The position numbers were made by a program, and so were the translations under genes. Positions 36,231-44,603 of a stretch of DNA of 64,000 nucleotides are shown piece by piece (position 1 is the stretch's first letter; every line of letters begins with the position of its first letter). The stretch spans positions 1 to 64,000 of the forward strand of contig NZ_WVHP01000021.1 of assembly GCF_009834765.1 (NCBI RefSeq), in the 5' to 3' direction. Source of the DNA: Saccharibacter sp. EH611 (GTDB lineage Bacteria > Pseudomonadota > Alphaproteobacteria > Acetobacterales > Acetobacteraceae). Below the pieces are notes generated by a model. That model did not search any database. It had not been told where the DNA came from and saw nothing but the letters and a program-made list of their open reading frames with translations.

Positions 36231-36563
36231 TTGGTTTCGTTTCCACATCTGACGGCTCCCTTAGCGGCTCAGCATCAAATGCGTGCGACGACGCCTTCTG
36301 CCTCCCAAGTGGATAAAAAGATCCAGCAAGGAGCAGAGGGTTTTGAGGCCGTGGCGTTGGGGGAAATGATGCAACCGATGTTTGAAACGGTTGATACCTC
36401 TGGCAAACCTTTTGGGGGAGGGTCAGCCGAAAAGCAATTCCGCTCTTTGCAAGTGCTTGAGCTTGGGAAGCAGATCGCTCGGAATGGCGGTGTGGGGATT
36501 GCCCACCAAGTCTATCAGACCATGCAGAAGATGCAGAGCCATTCTGGTAACGGCTCACGATAG
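36231..36563 (+). CDS. flgJ: Rod-binding protein FlgJ (single domain)
   Basis: The protein has 110 residues and a TTG start. The rod-binding domain is present (FEAVALGEMMQPMFETVDTS, GGGSAEKQFRSLQVLELGKQIARNGGVGIAHQVYQTM). The C-terminal muramidase domain of enterobacterial FlgJ is absent, as in other alphaproteobacteria. It acts as the rod cap or scaffold. It lies between flgI and the flgN-like gene, and the separate transglycosylase is about 1.5 kb upstream on the other strand. Confidence 0.88.
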   Translation: MVSFPHLTAPLAAQHQMRATTPSASQVDKKIQQGAEGFEAVALGEMMQPMFETVDTSGKPFGGGSAEKQFRSLQVLELGKQIARNGGVGIAHQVYQTMQKMQSHSGNGSR

Positions 36564-36572
36564 GATTAAGCG

Positions 36573-37085
36573 ATGAAAATGCCTCGCTTAGGAGATGTGG
36601 TTAAGCGTGCAACGCAGCATTTTGCAGCAGAGCATCAGGAGGCCACGTCTCAAACGTCTGTTGTTGCGGATGGGGGAGGAGAAGAGCTCTCCCGTGACGC
36701 TCTTGTAGAGGCTTTTTCGCAGGCCATTGCGTTTATGGAGCGTGAAAATGCCCTTCTATCGGATGATGCTATGGCTGAAGCTATGGCATTATTGCCTGAG
36801 AAAACAGCCTCAATAAATCGGCTTGGTCAGCTTATTGAGACTGTGAAAGAAAAAGGGCAGCTTCCTGAAGGAGCTGCGGAGCCGTTGCGGGAATTGCAAC
36901 AGCATTTCGATGATGTCGCGGAGCGTAACCAAGCTTTGTTGCGTCATGCTTTAGAAACGCAAAATATCGTTATGCGCATTTTGGTTGAAAGTGCTCTTGA
37001 AGAGAGCCAGCACGGCTATGGCCAGACTGGGCAGGCGGGCCAAGATTCATCTCGGTCAAGTTTTTCTCTCGACAATAAAGTGTAA
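36573..37085 (+). CDS. FlgN-like flagellar export chaperone (tentative)
   Basis: The protein has 170 residues, almost entirely helical. A central heptad-rich region (~45-145: AFMERENALLSDDAMAEAMALLPEKTASINRLGQLIE) resembles FlgN-type chaperones of FlgK and FlgL in layout. It has a Gly/Ser/Gln-rich tail. It starts 9 bases after flgJ and is probably co-transcribed with flgI-flgJ. The assignment is from architecture and position, not strong motifs. Confidence 0.5.
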   Translation: MKMPRLGDVVKRATQHFAAEHQEATSQTSVVADGGGEELSRDALVEAFSQAIAFMERENALLSDDAMAEAMALLPEKTASINRLGQLIETVKEKGQLPEGAAEPLRELQQHFDDVAERNQALLRHALETQNIVMRILVESALEESQHGYGQTGQAGQDSSRSSFSLDNKV

Positions 37086-37147
37086 AGCCACGTTGCACCG
37101 GAGAGGGGCAGGGAGGCCTTACACCGTTAAAAAAGGCGCTTCGTTAT

Positions 37148-37612
37148 TTACCACGAAGCTCCAGTAACGTGTTTGGGCTGGTTAGCACCGGGATCAGCGC
37201 TGGGGGCCCAAGCTGTCCAGTCCCATGAGGCGGTATTTTGCCGGTTTTCAGTCGCCATCTCAATGGGGGAGAGAATGGTGCGCATGAAACGACGGTTGAG
37301 CTTCGGTGTATGGATGAGCCTCTGATACGAGCTTTCATTGCCCATATAGACGCAGGTGCAGCTAATAGGATCGGCAAAGAGGTAAATCTTTCCCCCATCA
37401 GGGATAGGCCGAAAGGTAAGTCGTGAAGGGGGGAGTTGGTTAAGCATCGTATAGCGTGCCGTTGTATCGGCTGCATGGGCGATGAACCCCGCGCGAGCGA
37501 GCTCTTGCCCATTGTCAAAATAGGTCTCTGCAGGAGATGTGCAGCTCGCGAGTGTGGCAGCGCCTAGGCTACCGATAGCTGCCCAAAAAGACCGGACGCG
37601 TGGAGCGTTCAT
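37148..37612 (-). CDS. Hypothetical lipoprotein
   Basis: The protein has 154 residues with a lipoprotein signal (TLASC, lipidated Cys near residue 24). The mature part contains YLFADPISCTCVYMGNE with a Cys-x-Cys pair. I do not recognise the family. Its ATG overlaps the stop of the upstream GT25 gene by 4 bases, so the two are coupled. It is convergent with the flgN-like gene. Confidence 0.72.
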   Translation of the reverse strand: MNAPRVRSFWAAIGSLGAATLASCTSPAETYFDNGQELARAGFIAHAADTTARYTMLNQLPPSRLTFRPIPDGGKIYLFADPISCTCVYMGNESSYQRLIHTPKLNRRFMRTILSPIEMATENRQNTASWDWTAWAPSADPGANQPKHVTGASW

Positions 37613-38349
37613 GAAGACGCTCCAGAGGCTAGGTTGAGGCTACGTGCTTGGACGTTATCTGTCAGTACGAGAGGTGGCATGCAGGTATAGGCTTTAAGGT
37701 CAGCATAATGTTGGTTCATGAGATGATCCACGCTGCTTGCCTGGAGGACTTTGCCCCCCATGCTCGGATAGGTCACGAGCGGTGAGGTAAAAGGCAGGCA
37801 CCGTTTAATCAGCTCTACGGCTCCTTTGGGAGAGACTGAGTAGCCACAAATGCCAAAGGTTTGGCGAAGGCGGAAGGGCAGGGTGGCCACGTCCATATGA
37901 CGGAATGTCTCAATAGCGCGGCGTACTTTTTCTTCTGAAAAACGCGCAACGCAATCTGTAATGCCGGGCAAAAGGTCGTAATGTAGGATGGTGTCGGAGT
38001 TATTGCCCCATAAAATGATGTCCCAATCATCTGGAAGGGAGCGGATAACGCGATCGCTTTCTTCCTCAAAATTATGGCAGAGGAAGGCATCATCTTCAAA
38101 AATATGAGAGGGATTACCGTATTTAGCCGTAGCGCCCCATAGTGAAACATGGGTCATGCCTGAACCAATAGCGCCTTTGGTGAACTGGCAATGATGATCC
38201 ACAAAACCTTGCTCGGCAGCTTGGGTGAGGTCTAACGTTGACCCATCAATGCCAGGAGCATGCAGAATGTCGGGTACATGCGCATTCACCCGGCGGAAGC
38301 GTTCGAGACGTTCTGGTGTACGCGCTAGGCTAATCACATATTTCTGCAT
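37609..38349 (-). CDS. Glycosyltransferase family 25 protein
   Basis: The protein has 246 residues from the ATG at 38349, preferred because MQKYVISLARTPERLERFRR is the family start and GGGA lies 6 bases upstream. It has the GT25 pattern: an early ISLxRxxxRxxxF, a GAIGSGMTHVSLWG segment near residue 65, an acidic EDDA near 85, and WDIILWG near 110. GT25 enzymes act in LPS/LOS and sometimes protein glycosylation. It is co-transcribed with a small lipoprotein and is an unrelated insert between flagellar operons, or a part of a flagellar glycan pathway. Confidence 0.83.
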   Translation of the reverse strand: MQKYVISLARTPERLERFRRVNAHVPDILHAPGIDGSTLDLTQAAEQGFVDHHCQFTKGAIGSGMTHVSLWGATAKYGNPSHIFEDDAFLCHNFEEESDRVIRSLPDDWDIILWGNNSDTILHYDLLPGITDCVARFSEEKVRRAIETFRHMDVATLPFRLRQTFGICGYSVSPKGAVELIKRCLPFTSPLVTYPSMGGKVLQASSVDHLMNQHYADLKAYTCMPPLVLTDNVQARSLNLASGASS

Positions 38350-38542
38350 TGGCATTCCCGCACTGACTTTTGCAAGCAACGTTGCAATGTTTTTGTTACT
38401 ACTTGTAGTGTACTATGTGTCTCTAGCGATGTTCAATGGCTAAGGTTATTCTTCCCATGATGTGTGTCGATGTGGGAGTGCTTTAAACGGTGGCCATGCA
38501 TCATGATAGTCGGCATGTGTCGTTACGTATTGGAGCAATGAT

Positions 38543-39388
38543 ATGAGTCTCAGTGGTCTTTCTCCCGTTGGTCAGTTTATCTATGCTCAGAAAAACGAGC
38601 TTTCGTCGGCGCAAACCTATTTCAAAGAGAATAGAACGCTCCAGCGTAACGTTGATACGTTCCAGAAAAACGCACCCAACATCACAACGACCAAACAGCT
38701 TATGGGAGACTATGCGTCTAACCAGGTTGTACTTGGGGCGTATAATCTGAGCTCTATGGCAAACCAGACGGCATTGGAGCGTGATCTTTTGTCTCAAGAC
38801 CCGGCAGATAAGACCTCTGTTGCGGGGAAGTCTGGTAATGCGAGCTGGCTTTCTTTTGCTGATGCGTTTTCTACGCTTGGCAAAGGAAAGGGTACAGCGG
38901 ATGCAACGCCTTTTACAAATGAGTCGATCGATTTGACGACGAAAGCTTATCAGCTTCAGCAATATGAAACGAGTGATTCTCTGCAGAAGAATGGCGTGGG
39001 AGATGCGCTGTATTTCTCGCGCAAGATGCAGGGTGGGAAGATCAAAACTGTCGACCAGCTGATGTCTGATAAAACCTTACTGAAAGTGGCTGAGGTTGTC
39101 AGCGGTTACGAGCCAGACCAATTCGGTGCGCTCGACTTCTCTCAGCAGAAGCGTATCATCACGAACAAGGTTGACCTCTCCAAGCTACAGACGCCGGATC
39201 AGATCAATCGCTATGCGCAGCGGTATTTGGCGCAACTTCAGATCCATCCTGAATATAATAAACCGGACAAGCCTGCGACGATGATGGATCTGTTTGGTGG
39301 CAGCGGGGATGGTGATAGCGTGCTTTCGCTCTTTGGTGATACGTCCGGTAACAGTGATTATGGCTCTCAGCTCGCCAGTCTTTTTTAA
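38543..39388 (+). CDS. DUF1217 flagellar-cluster protein
   Basis: The protein has 281 residues: helical, no signal peptide, with the typical DUF1217 features (ALYFSRKM, FGALDFSQQKRIITNKVDLSKLQTPDQINRYAQRYLAQ). The family is found in flagellar gene clusters of alphaproteobacteria; a role in hook or filament assembly is suspected, but I know of none that is established. It lies between a divergent GT25 gene and fliI. Confidence 0.8.
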   Translation: MSLSGLSPVGQFIYAQKNELSSAQTYFKENRTLQRNVDTFQKNAPNITTTKQLMGDYASNQVVLGAYNLSSMANQTALERDLLSQDPADKTSVAGKSGNASWLSFADAFSTLGKGKGTADATPFTNESIDLTTKAYQLQQYETSDSLQKNGVGDALYFSRKMQGGKIKTVDQLMSDKTLLKVAEVVSGYEPDQFGALDFSQQKRIITNKVDLSKLQTPDQINRYAQRYLAQLQIHPEYNKPDKPATMMDLFGGSGDGDSVLSLFGDTSGNSDYGSQLASLF

Positions 39389-39406
39389 ACGAGGTCTCCC
39401 GTCGAG

Positions 39407-39449
39407 CCGTTAAAGAATGGTATGGGCCCAAGCACGGGCCTTTTAACGG
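39407..39449 (+). terminator. Nested hairpin between DUF1217 gene and fliI
   Basis: The outer arms CCGTTAAA (39407-39414) and TTTAACGG (39442-39449) pair, enclosing GGCCC (39425-39429) with GGGCC (39436-39440). A TTTT follows the inner stem. It may terminate the DUF1217 transcript or fold in the fliI leader, 24 bases before the fliI start. Confidence 0.5.
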
Positions 39450-39473
39450 ATCGATTGTAAAGGAAGAGTTCAG

Positions 39474-40979
39474 GTGCAGACTCCCCCCACGTTCCCTTCT
39501 CCTTCGCTGGAAGAGGTTAAGCACGCTGTGCAGGCAGCACGGGAGGAGGCGGCCGCCTATAATGGTCGTGCCCAAGAGGCGTGGCGCTCCATGTCTTCTG
39601 TGATAGCGCCGTCCCGTGAGAGCGTACCTATTGGTGTGTTAGAAGGGGAAGTGTTGGATATTTCCGGGCTTTCTGCTTCTGTCAGCGGGATGCGGGACTT
39701 CACCGGTATTGGGGATCGCGTCGTCATTAAGGCCCTTGATGGTCGCGATATTATGGCCGAGGTCGTTGCCTTTAAGCAGCATTGCGCGATTGTGATGCCC
39801 TATGGGTCGATGGAAGGGATCGGTGCGGGCTGCAAGGTATCGTTCTCACTTTATGACCGCCAACAACGCCAGAAGTTATCCGGCGGTGTGTTGCAGGTTA
39901 ATGAGTCTTGGGTGGGGCGGGTTATAGACCCGACAGGCCGCCCGATAGACGGGAAAGGAGCACTTTTGCCGGGTGGAGAGGTGCAAAAGCTGCATGCATC
40001 GCCACCAGAAGCGGCGACAAGGGCGCGCCTTGGCCCACGGATTGACCTTGGCGTTAAAGCAATGAATCTCTTCACAACATGCCGTGAGGGGCAACGATTA
40101 GGGCTTTTTGCGGGGTCTGGTGTCGGGAAGTCCACCCTCTTGGGCATGTTGGTACGTAGTACCGAATGCGATGTAGCGGTGATCTCACTGGTCGGGGAAC
40201 GTGGCCGCGAGGTGCGTGAGTTCATCGAGGATGATCTGGGCCCTGATGGTATGGCGAAGTCTGTCGTGGTGGTGGCAACGTCGGACACATCAGCATTGAT
40301 GCGGCGTGAGGCGGCGTATTCGGCCTTGGCTGCTGCGGAGCGTTTTCGTGACCAAGGCAAGTCTGTATTGCTTCTGATGGATAGCGTGACGCGTTTTTGC
40401 CAAGCGTTGCGCGAGATTGGCCTCTCCGCTGGGGAGCCACCCGCAACGCGTGGGTATCCCCCTAGCGTTTTTTCAACATTACCACGCTTGCTGGAGCGTG
40501 CGGGGCCGGGGCCTTTGCAAAAAAATGGCCAATCTGGGCAAATTACGGCTGTGTTCTCCGTTCTTGTGGAGGGGGATGACCAAAATGAGCCCGTGGCCGA
40601 TGCGGTGCGTGGCATTTTAGATGGTCATATCGTGATGGCGCGTGATATTGCGGAAGCCGGACGCTATCCTGCGATTGACGTGCTCAAATCTTTATCGCGT
40701 TCTGTGCCGGGATGTTTATCTCCTGATGAGAATGCGCTTGTCCAAAAGGCGCGGCGTATTTTGGCGGCATGGGGTGATGTCAAAGATCTGGTGCGTTTAG
40801 GGGCGTATAAGCAGGGAGCAGACCCCAGTGCTGATGAGGCCGTTCAGATTGGGCCTGCGATTGAGCAGCTTATCACCCAGCGCAAAGGGGAAATGATGGG
40901 TTTGGAAGACTGCTTTCAGGCGTTAAAGCATGTGCTGGAAACTGGCGAGAGTGGCGAGGTTGTGCCGCAGGCTTCATAA
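39474..40979 (+). CDS. fliI: Flagellar export ATPase FliI
   Basis: The protein has 501 residues and a GTG start after AAGGAAGAG. The N-terminal ~45 residues are an extension. Walker A is GSGVGKST (~214-221), Walker B is VLLLMDSVTR near 300, and the F1/FliI signature PAxRGYPPSVFS is present (PATRGYPPSVFSTLPRLLERAG). It powers substrate unfolding for type III export together with FliH and FliJ. fliJ follows after 16 bases. Confidence 0.97.
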   Translation: MQTPPTFPSPSLEEVKHAVQAAREEAAAYNGRAQEAWRSMSSVIAPSRESVPIGVLEGEVLDISGLSASVSGMRDFTGIGDRVVIKALDGRDIMAEVVAFKQHCAIVMPYGSMEGIGAGCKVSFSLYDRQQRQKLSGGVLQVNESWVGRVIDPTGRPIDGKGALLPGGEVQKLHASPPEAATRARLGPRIDLGVKAMNLFTTCREGQRLGLFAGSGVGKSTLLGMLVRSTECDVAVISLVGERGREVREFIEDDLGPDGMAKSVVVVATSDTSALMRREAAYSALAAAERFRDQGKSVLLLMDSVTRFCQALREIGLSAGEPPATRGYPPSVFSTLPRLLERAGPGPLQKNGQSGQITAVFSVLVEGDDQNEPVADAVRGILDGHIVMARDIAEAGRYPAIDVLKSLSRSVPGCLSPDENALVQKARRILAAWGDVKDLVRLGAYKQGADPSADEAVQIGPAIEQLITQRKGEMMGLEDCFQALKHVLETGESGEVVPQAS

Positions 40980-40995
40980 TCGAGGAGAATAGACC

Positions 40996-41463
40996 GTGAG
41001 TGCTGCACGTTTGAAGGCCCTTCATTCACTCGAAAAGCTGCAAGACTTAGAAGCCGATGAAGCGAGAGCCCATCTTGCGCGTTGTGTGCAGGATGAGGAG
41101 CTTATTGAAGCGGCTATTGAACGGATTGAAAAAGATATTGTGTCTAATAAGCTTTTTGCTTTTGAAGGAGAAAGCGATGAAAATCGAAAACTGGACTTAC
41201 AACGCTCTTATAGAGAGTGGCTCCCGCTAGCGCGTCGGCAGATTGAAGAGAAAAACAACGCCCTACAAGAAGCGCATCGTCATACAGAAATGGCGCGTGA
41301 AGCGATGGTGAAAACCAATACCGCGCTTGAGGCGACAGGAAAATTGATCAAAGAGATCAATGCAGAACTCGACATGGAACGCCAACGCAAAGAACAAGCG
41401 GATATTGATGATATTGCGCGTACAACCTTCATTCGACGGCATTTGGAGCAGACGTTTTTTTGA
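40996..41463 (+). CDS. fliJ: Flagellar export protein FliJ (probable)
   Basis: The protein has 155 residues: GTG start, GAGGAG upstream. It is a nearly continuous two-helix coiled coil rich in Glu, Arg and Lys (LHSLEKLQDLEADEARAHLARCVQDEEL), the layout of FliJ, the central stalk of the FliI ATPase. Sequence identity in this family is low; position directly after fliI supports it. Confidence 0.8.
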   Translation: MSAARLKALHSLEKLQDLEADEARAHLARCVQDEELIEAAIERIEKDIVSNKLFAFEGESDENRKLDLQRSYREWLPLARRQIEEKNNALQEAHRHTEMAREAMVKTNTALEATGKLIKEINAELDMERQRKEQADIDDIARTTFIRRHLEQTFF

Positions 41464-41643
41464 TTTTTTCCCTCGCTACGCCTAAAGGTATTTAATAGAG
41501 CGAGCAGAGATAATATCTTAAGGTTTCGATGTGAGCTCTTGAGAAAGCGCTCTATGACCGGTATCGATAGCGTGATGCCTGTCAAGCGGATGGTTGCGCG
41601 GTCTTACCATCAATTTTTACAACAGCTTTAGCCAAGGAACGTC

Positions 41644-42417
41644 ATGGAACAGACAGTCAATACGCCTCCGGGCAAGATACTCCTTGCTACTCCATGCTTT
41701 GGCGGTATGGTCACGACGGAGTATATGCTTTCCGTTATTGGATATGCGTCAGGTGGGCAAAGTATTCCCATGACGATTATGCATATTGGCGATGATGCGA
41801 TGATCACGCGTGCACGGAATACATTGCTCGCGAATTTTTTCTTTAAATCAGATTGCACGCATATTCTTTTTGTTGATGCTGATATCGGTTTTCATGCGGA
41901 TGCCCCAACTCGGCTCTTTGAATCAGGTAAGGACGTAGTCGGGGGGCTTTACCCGTTGCGTGACCGTTTTTGGGACGCCAAAACTAAAGAGAACATCCTT
42001 GCTGGGGAACGTCAGCAAACAGCGTCTTTGCGCTATGTGGGTGAAACAGCCCAGATGCACACGAGCCTAGAAAAGGGCCCGCTTGTAGAAAGTAACTATG
42101 CGGGAACCGGCTTTCTTATGGTGAGCCGGAAGGCTGTGGAACGCATGATCAAAGCGTATCCGGAAACGGAGTATAAGCGTATTGATGCGCCCAATGATGG
42201 CAGTGGTATTCGGAGTTTTGCCCTGTTTGATGGGAGTATCGACCCTGAAACAGGCACGTATTTAAGCGAGGACTACACGTTCTGTAAGCGTTGGCGCGAT
42301 ATAGGGGGTGAGGTCTGGCTGGATACCTCGCTCGAGTTGACCCATGCGGGGCGTGCGTCCTTTACGGGGATGCCTTCGGTTCGTCTTGGCATTGCTCATA
42401 ACCGCCTGAAGACTTAA
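41644..42417 (+). CDS. GT-A-type glycosyltransferase-like protein
   Basis: The protein has 257 residues. A Rossmann-like start (KILLATPCFGGMVTTEYM), a DxD metal-binding motif in LFVDADIGF (Asp 78 and 80), and later SEDYTFCKRW and ELTHAG resemble GT2-like or Anp1-like glycosyltransferases. It contains no membrane segment. It lies between fliJ and motB with its own 180-base upstream gap. A role in modifying flagellin or surface glycans is inferred from the other glycan genes nearby. Confidence 0.68.
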   Translation: MEQTVNTPPGKILLATPCFGGMVTTEYMLSVIGYASGGQSIPMTIMHIGDDAMITRARNTLLANFFFKSDCTHILFVDADIGFHADAPTRLFESGKDVVGGLYPLRDRFWDAKTKENILAGERQQTASLRYVGETAQMHTSLEKGPLVESNYAGTGFLMVSRKAVERMIKAYPETEYKRIDAPNDGSGIRSFALFDGSIDPETGTYLSEDYTFCKRWRDIGGEVWLDTSLELTHAGRASFTGMPSVRLGIAHNRLKT

Positions 42418-42468
42418 TGGCCCTCGGGGCGCTGTGCCAGAGACTGTTGATGGAACGATACCGCAAAT

Positions 42469-43596
42469 ATGGCTGATAAAAACAACTCCCCAATCATTAT
42501 CAAGCGGGAAGAAGGGGGTGGTCATGGGCATCATGGTGGTGCATGGAAGGTCGCTTATGCGGACTTCATGACGGCGATGATGGCGTTCTTTTTGCTGATG
42601 TGGCTTCTGAACGTGACGACTGATGAACAACGGCGCGGGATTGCGCTGTTCTTTAATCCTATGGCTGATAAGTCCGGTACAGCCAGTTTTGCGCAGTCGA
42701 TTCAGAAAACCTCTCCGGTATCGTCGCCATCCTCTACCGTGAAAGATTCCGACCATGAGCCGAATGATGAGCAAGGTAAGGAAGAGAGTAAGGCAGAGGG
42801 GAAAGAAGAGACTAAGGCGACGGAGCATGAACAACATGGTGTAGAGAACTCAACCTCTATGGGGATGAGTATTTTGCCGTCAACAACGAACAGCTTTTCT
42901 CAAGGAATTAAAGCTGATGTTCCACCACAGCCCCCCGCAGTGATCCCTTTAGGCGGCCCACAAAGTGGAGCATCGCAGAAAGAGGGACAAGTGGGGCAGG
43001 GAAATGCAGACCGTGTTGAGCAAACGGCTGATGAAAACCGTAAGCTGCAAGAGATGGTTCAACAGTTGCAAGAAGAGGTTAAGAAAAACGATTCTCTTAC
43101 TGACCATCAAAATAATCTATCGTTTAAGGTGGGGTCGGACGAAATCCGTATTGAGATGCAGGATACTGAACATCAGTCTATGTTTAATACGGGAGCCATC
43201 GCGCCTAATAAAGCCGGCGTAGCGATGCTGACAGAGATTGCGAAATGGCTTTCTACATTGCCTGAAAATATCTCTATTATTGGCAAAACGGATGGAGTTC
43301 CCTATCATACGCGTAAATCTGCCAGCAATGGAGCCTTATCAAACTGGACATTATCAGCTATGCGCGCTGATAAAGCTCGGGAAGTGCTCGTGCGAGCAGG
43401 CTACCCAGACCGTAAGATTGAAAGTGTTACGGGGCAAGCCGATAGGAATTTAACGGTACCATCACAGCCTGAAGCGGCGGAAAACCGCAGGATTGTTTTG
43501 GTTATTCATCGGCGTTATCCGCTGCCGGCCTCCTTTGCGTCAGCGTCTCCACAGCCGAGTGGTGATGGAGCGACACAGGATGCTGCGCATAAATGA
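42469..43596 (+). CDS. motB: Flagellar stator protein MotB
   Basis: The protein has 375 residues. A single membrane segment (~28-47, AWKVAYADFMTAMMAFFLLMWLL) carries the proton-binding Asp at residue 32. A long Gln/Glu/Ser/Pro-rich linker follows, then the OmpA-like peptidoglycan-binding domain (~215-345; IIGKTDGVPY, LSAMRADKAREVLVRAG, NRRIVLVIHR). It anchors the stator and conducts protons with MotA. motB precedes motA here, the reverse of the enteric order. Confidence 0.95.
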   Translation: MADKNNSPIIIKREEGGGHGHHGGAWKVAYADFMTAMMAFFLLMWLLNVTTDEQRRGIALFFNPMADKSGTASFAQSIQKTSPVSSPSSTVKDSDHEPNDEQGKEESKAEGKEETKATEHEQHGVENSTSMGMSILPSTTNSFSQGIKADVPPQPPAVIPLGGPQSGASQKEGQVGQGNADRVEQTADENRKLQEMVQQLQEEVKKNDSLTDHQNNLSFKVGSDEIRIEMQDTEHQSMFNTGAIAPNKAGVAMLTEIAKWLSTLPENISIIGKTDGVPYHTRKSASNGALSNWTLSAMRADKAREVLVRAGYPDRKIESVTGQADRNLTVPSQPEAAENRRIVLVIHRRYPLPASFASASPQPSGDGATQDAAHK

Positions 43597-43672
43597 TTGA
43601 CGGTGCATAACGCGGTTGTGCACTAATGAGAGTGAGCGCTTGAGCGCGTGCTTTGAAAGGGATGGTATCGAG

Positions 43673-44536
43673 ATGCTGTTTATCGGTGGCCTTGTGTTTG
43701 CGCTTTTGTGTGTTTTTGGCTCCTTTGCAGCATCAGGGGGGGCCTTGGCTCCCTTGTTTGCGTCTATGCCGTTTGAGCTGTTAACCATTCTTGGGTCGGC
43801 TATTGGCGTTTTTATCATGTCCAATAGTATCGCAGCGCTAAAGGAGCTTCCTAAGAATCTCAAGCTTGTTCTAAAAGGGACACGCTACAGTAAACAAAAT
43901 TATCTTGATCTTCTTGCTTTATTATATCGTCTTTTACGGCAGGCTAATACCAAAGGGATGGTCTCGCTCGAGAATGACTTTGAAACCCCTATGGAAAGTA
44001 CTATCTTCGCAGAAACCCCAGCGATTCAAAATGATGCACATACGCGTGATCTGATTTGTGACTATTTACGTCTTATCAGCATGAATTTGGATGAAGGTTA
44101 TCAACTTGATGAGGTGATGACCCGTGAGTTGAAGAAGCGTTTGCATGAAGAGCTTCATATGGCTGAAAGCTTGCAAAGTCTTTCCGATGCGCTTCCTGCT
44201 CTGGGGATTGTTGCGGCCGTGTTGGGGGTGATCAAGACTATGGCTGCCATAAGCAAGCCACCTGCTGTGTTGGGTGAGATGATTGGTGGCGCCCTTGTGG
44301 GAACTTTCTTGGGTGTGTTGCTTGCCTATGGTGTGGTGGCCCCGCTTTCAGCAAAGATGAAAACAGTGGTCACAACGGATAGCAAGTATTATGATATTAT
44401 CCGAACAGTGTTGGTGGCTTTTGTGCAGGGGCAGCCACCGCAGGTCTGTGTTGAGCTAGGCCGTAAGGAAATCCCAGAAGAATTTATGCCTGGCTTTTCT
44501 GAGGTGGATTCAATGGTTGCAGATCTTACGCGCTAA
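43673..44536 (+). CDS. motA: Flagellar stator protein MotA
   Basis: The protein has 287 residues from ATG 43673, which gives the family N-terminus (MLFIGGLVFALLCVFGSFAASGG). Four membrane segments (~2-22, ~32-50, ~170-192, ~203-225) flank a cytoplasmic loop with the charged torque-generating helices (LLYRLLRQANTKGMVSLENDFETP). PALGIVAAVLGVIKTM and GALVGTFLGVLLAYGVVAPLS are MotA signatures. It lies 76 bases after motB. Confidence 0.94.
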   Translation: MLFIGGLVFALLCVFGSFAASGGALAPLFASMPFELLTILGSAIGVFIMSNSIAALKELPKNLKLVLKGTRYSKQNYLDLLALLYRLLRQANTKGMVSLENDFETPMESTIFAETPAIQNDAHTRDLICDYLRLISMNLDEGYQLDEVMTRELKKRLHEELHMAESLQSLSDALPALGIVAAVLGVIKTMAAISKPPAVLGEMIGGALVGTFLGVLLAYGVVAPLSAKMKTVVTTDSKYYDIIRTVLVAFVQGQPPQVCVELGRKEIPEEFMPGFSEVDSMVADLTR

Positions 44537-44555
44537 GACTTCAGAGGGGGTGGTC

Positions 44556-44603
44556 ATGGAACGTCAGTATGATGGTTATGCCAAGAAAGACTTGGTGCAA
44601 TGA
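44556..44603 (+). CDS. 15-residue leader ORF coupled to fliK
   Basis: An ATG at 44556 stands 5 bases after a GAGGGGG ribosome site. It encodes 15 codons (MERQYDGYAKKDLVQ) and ends in TGA at 44601-44603, overlapping the fliK ATG (44600) by 4 bases as ATGA. fliK itself has no clear ribosome site of its own, so fliK translation may depend on reading this ORF. Expression is not proven. Confidence 0.45.
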   Translation: MERQYDGYAKKDLVQ

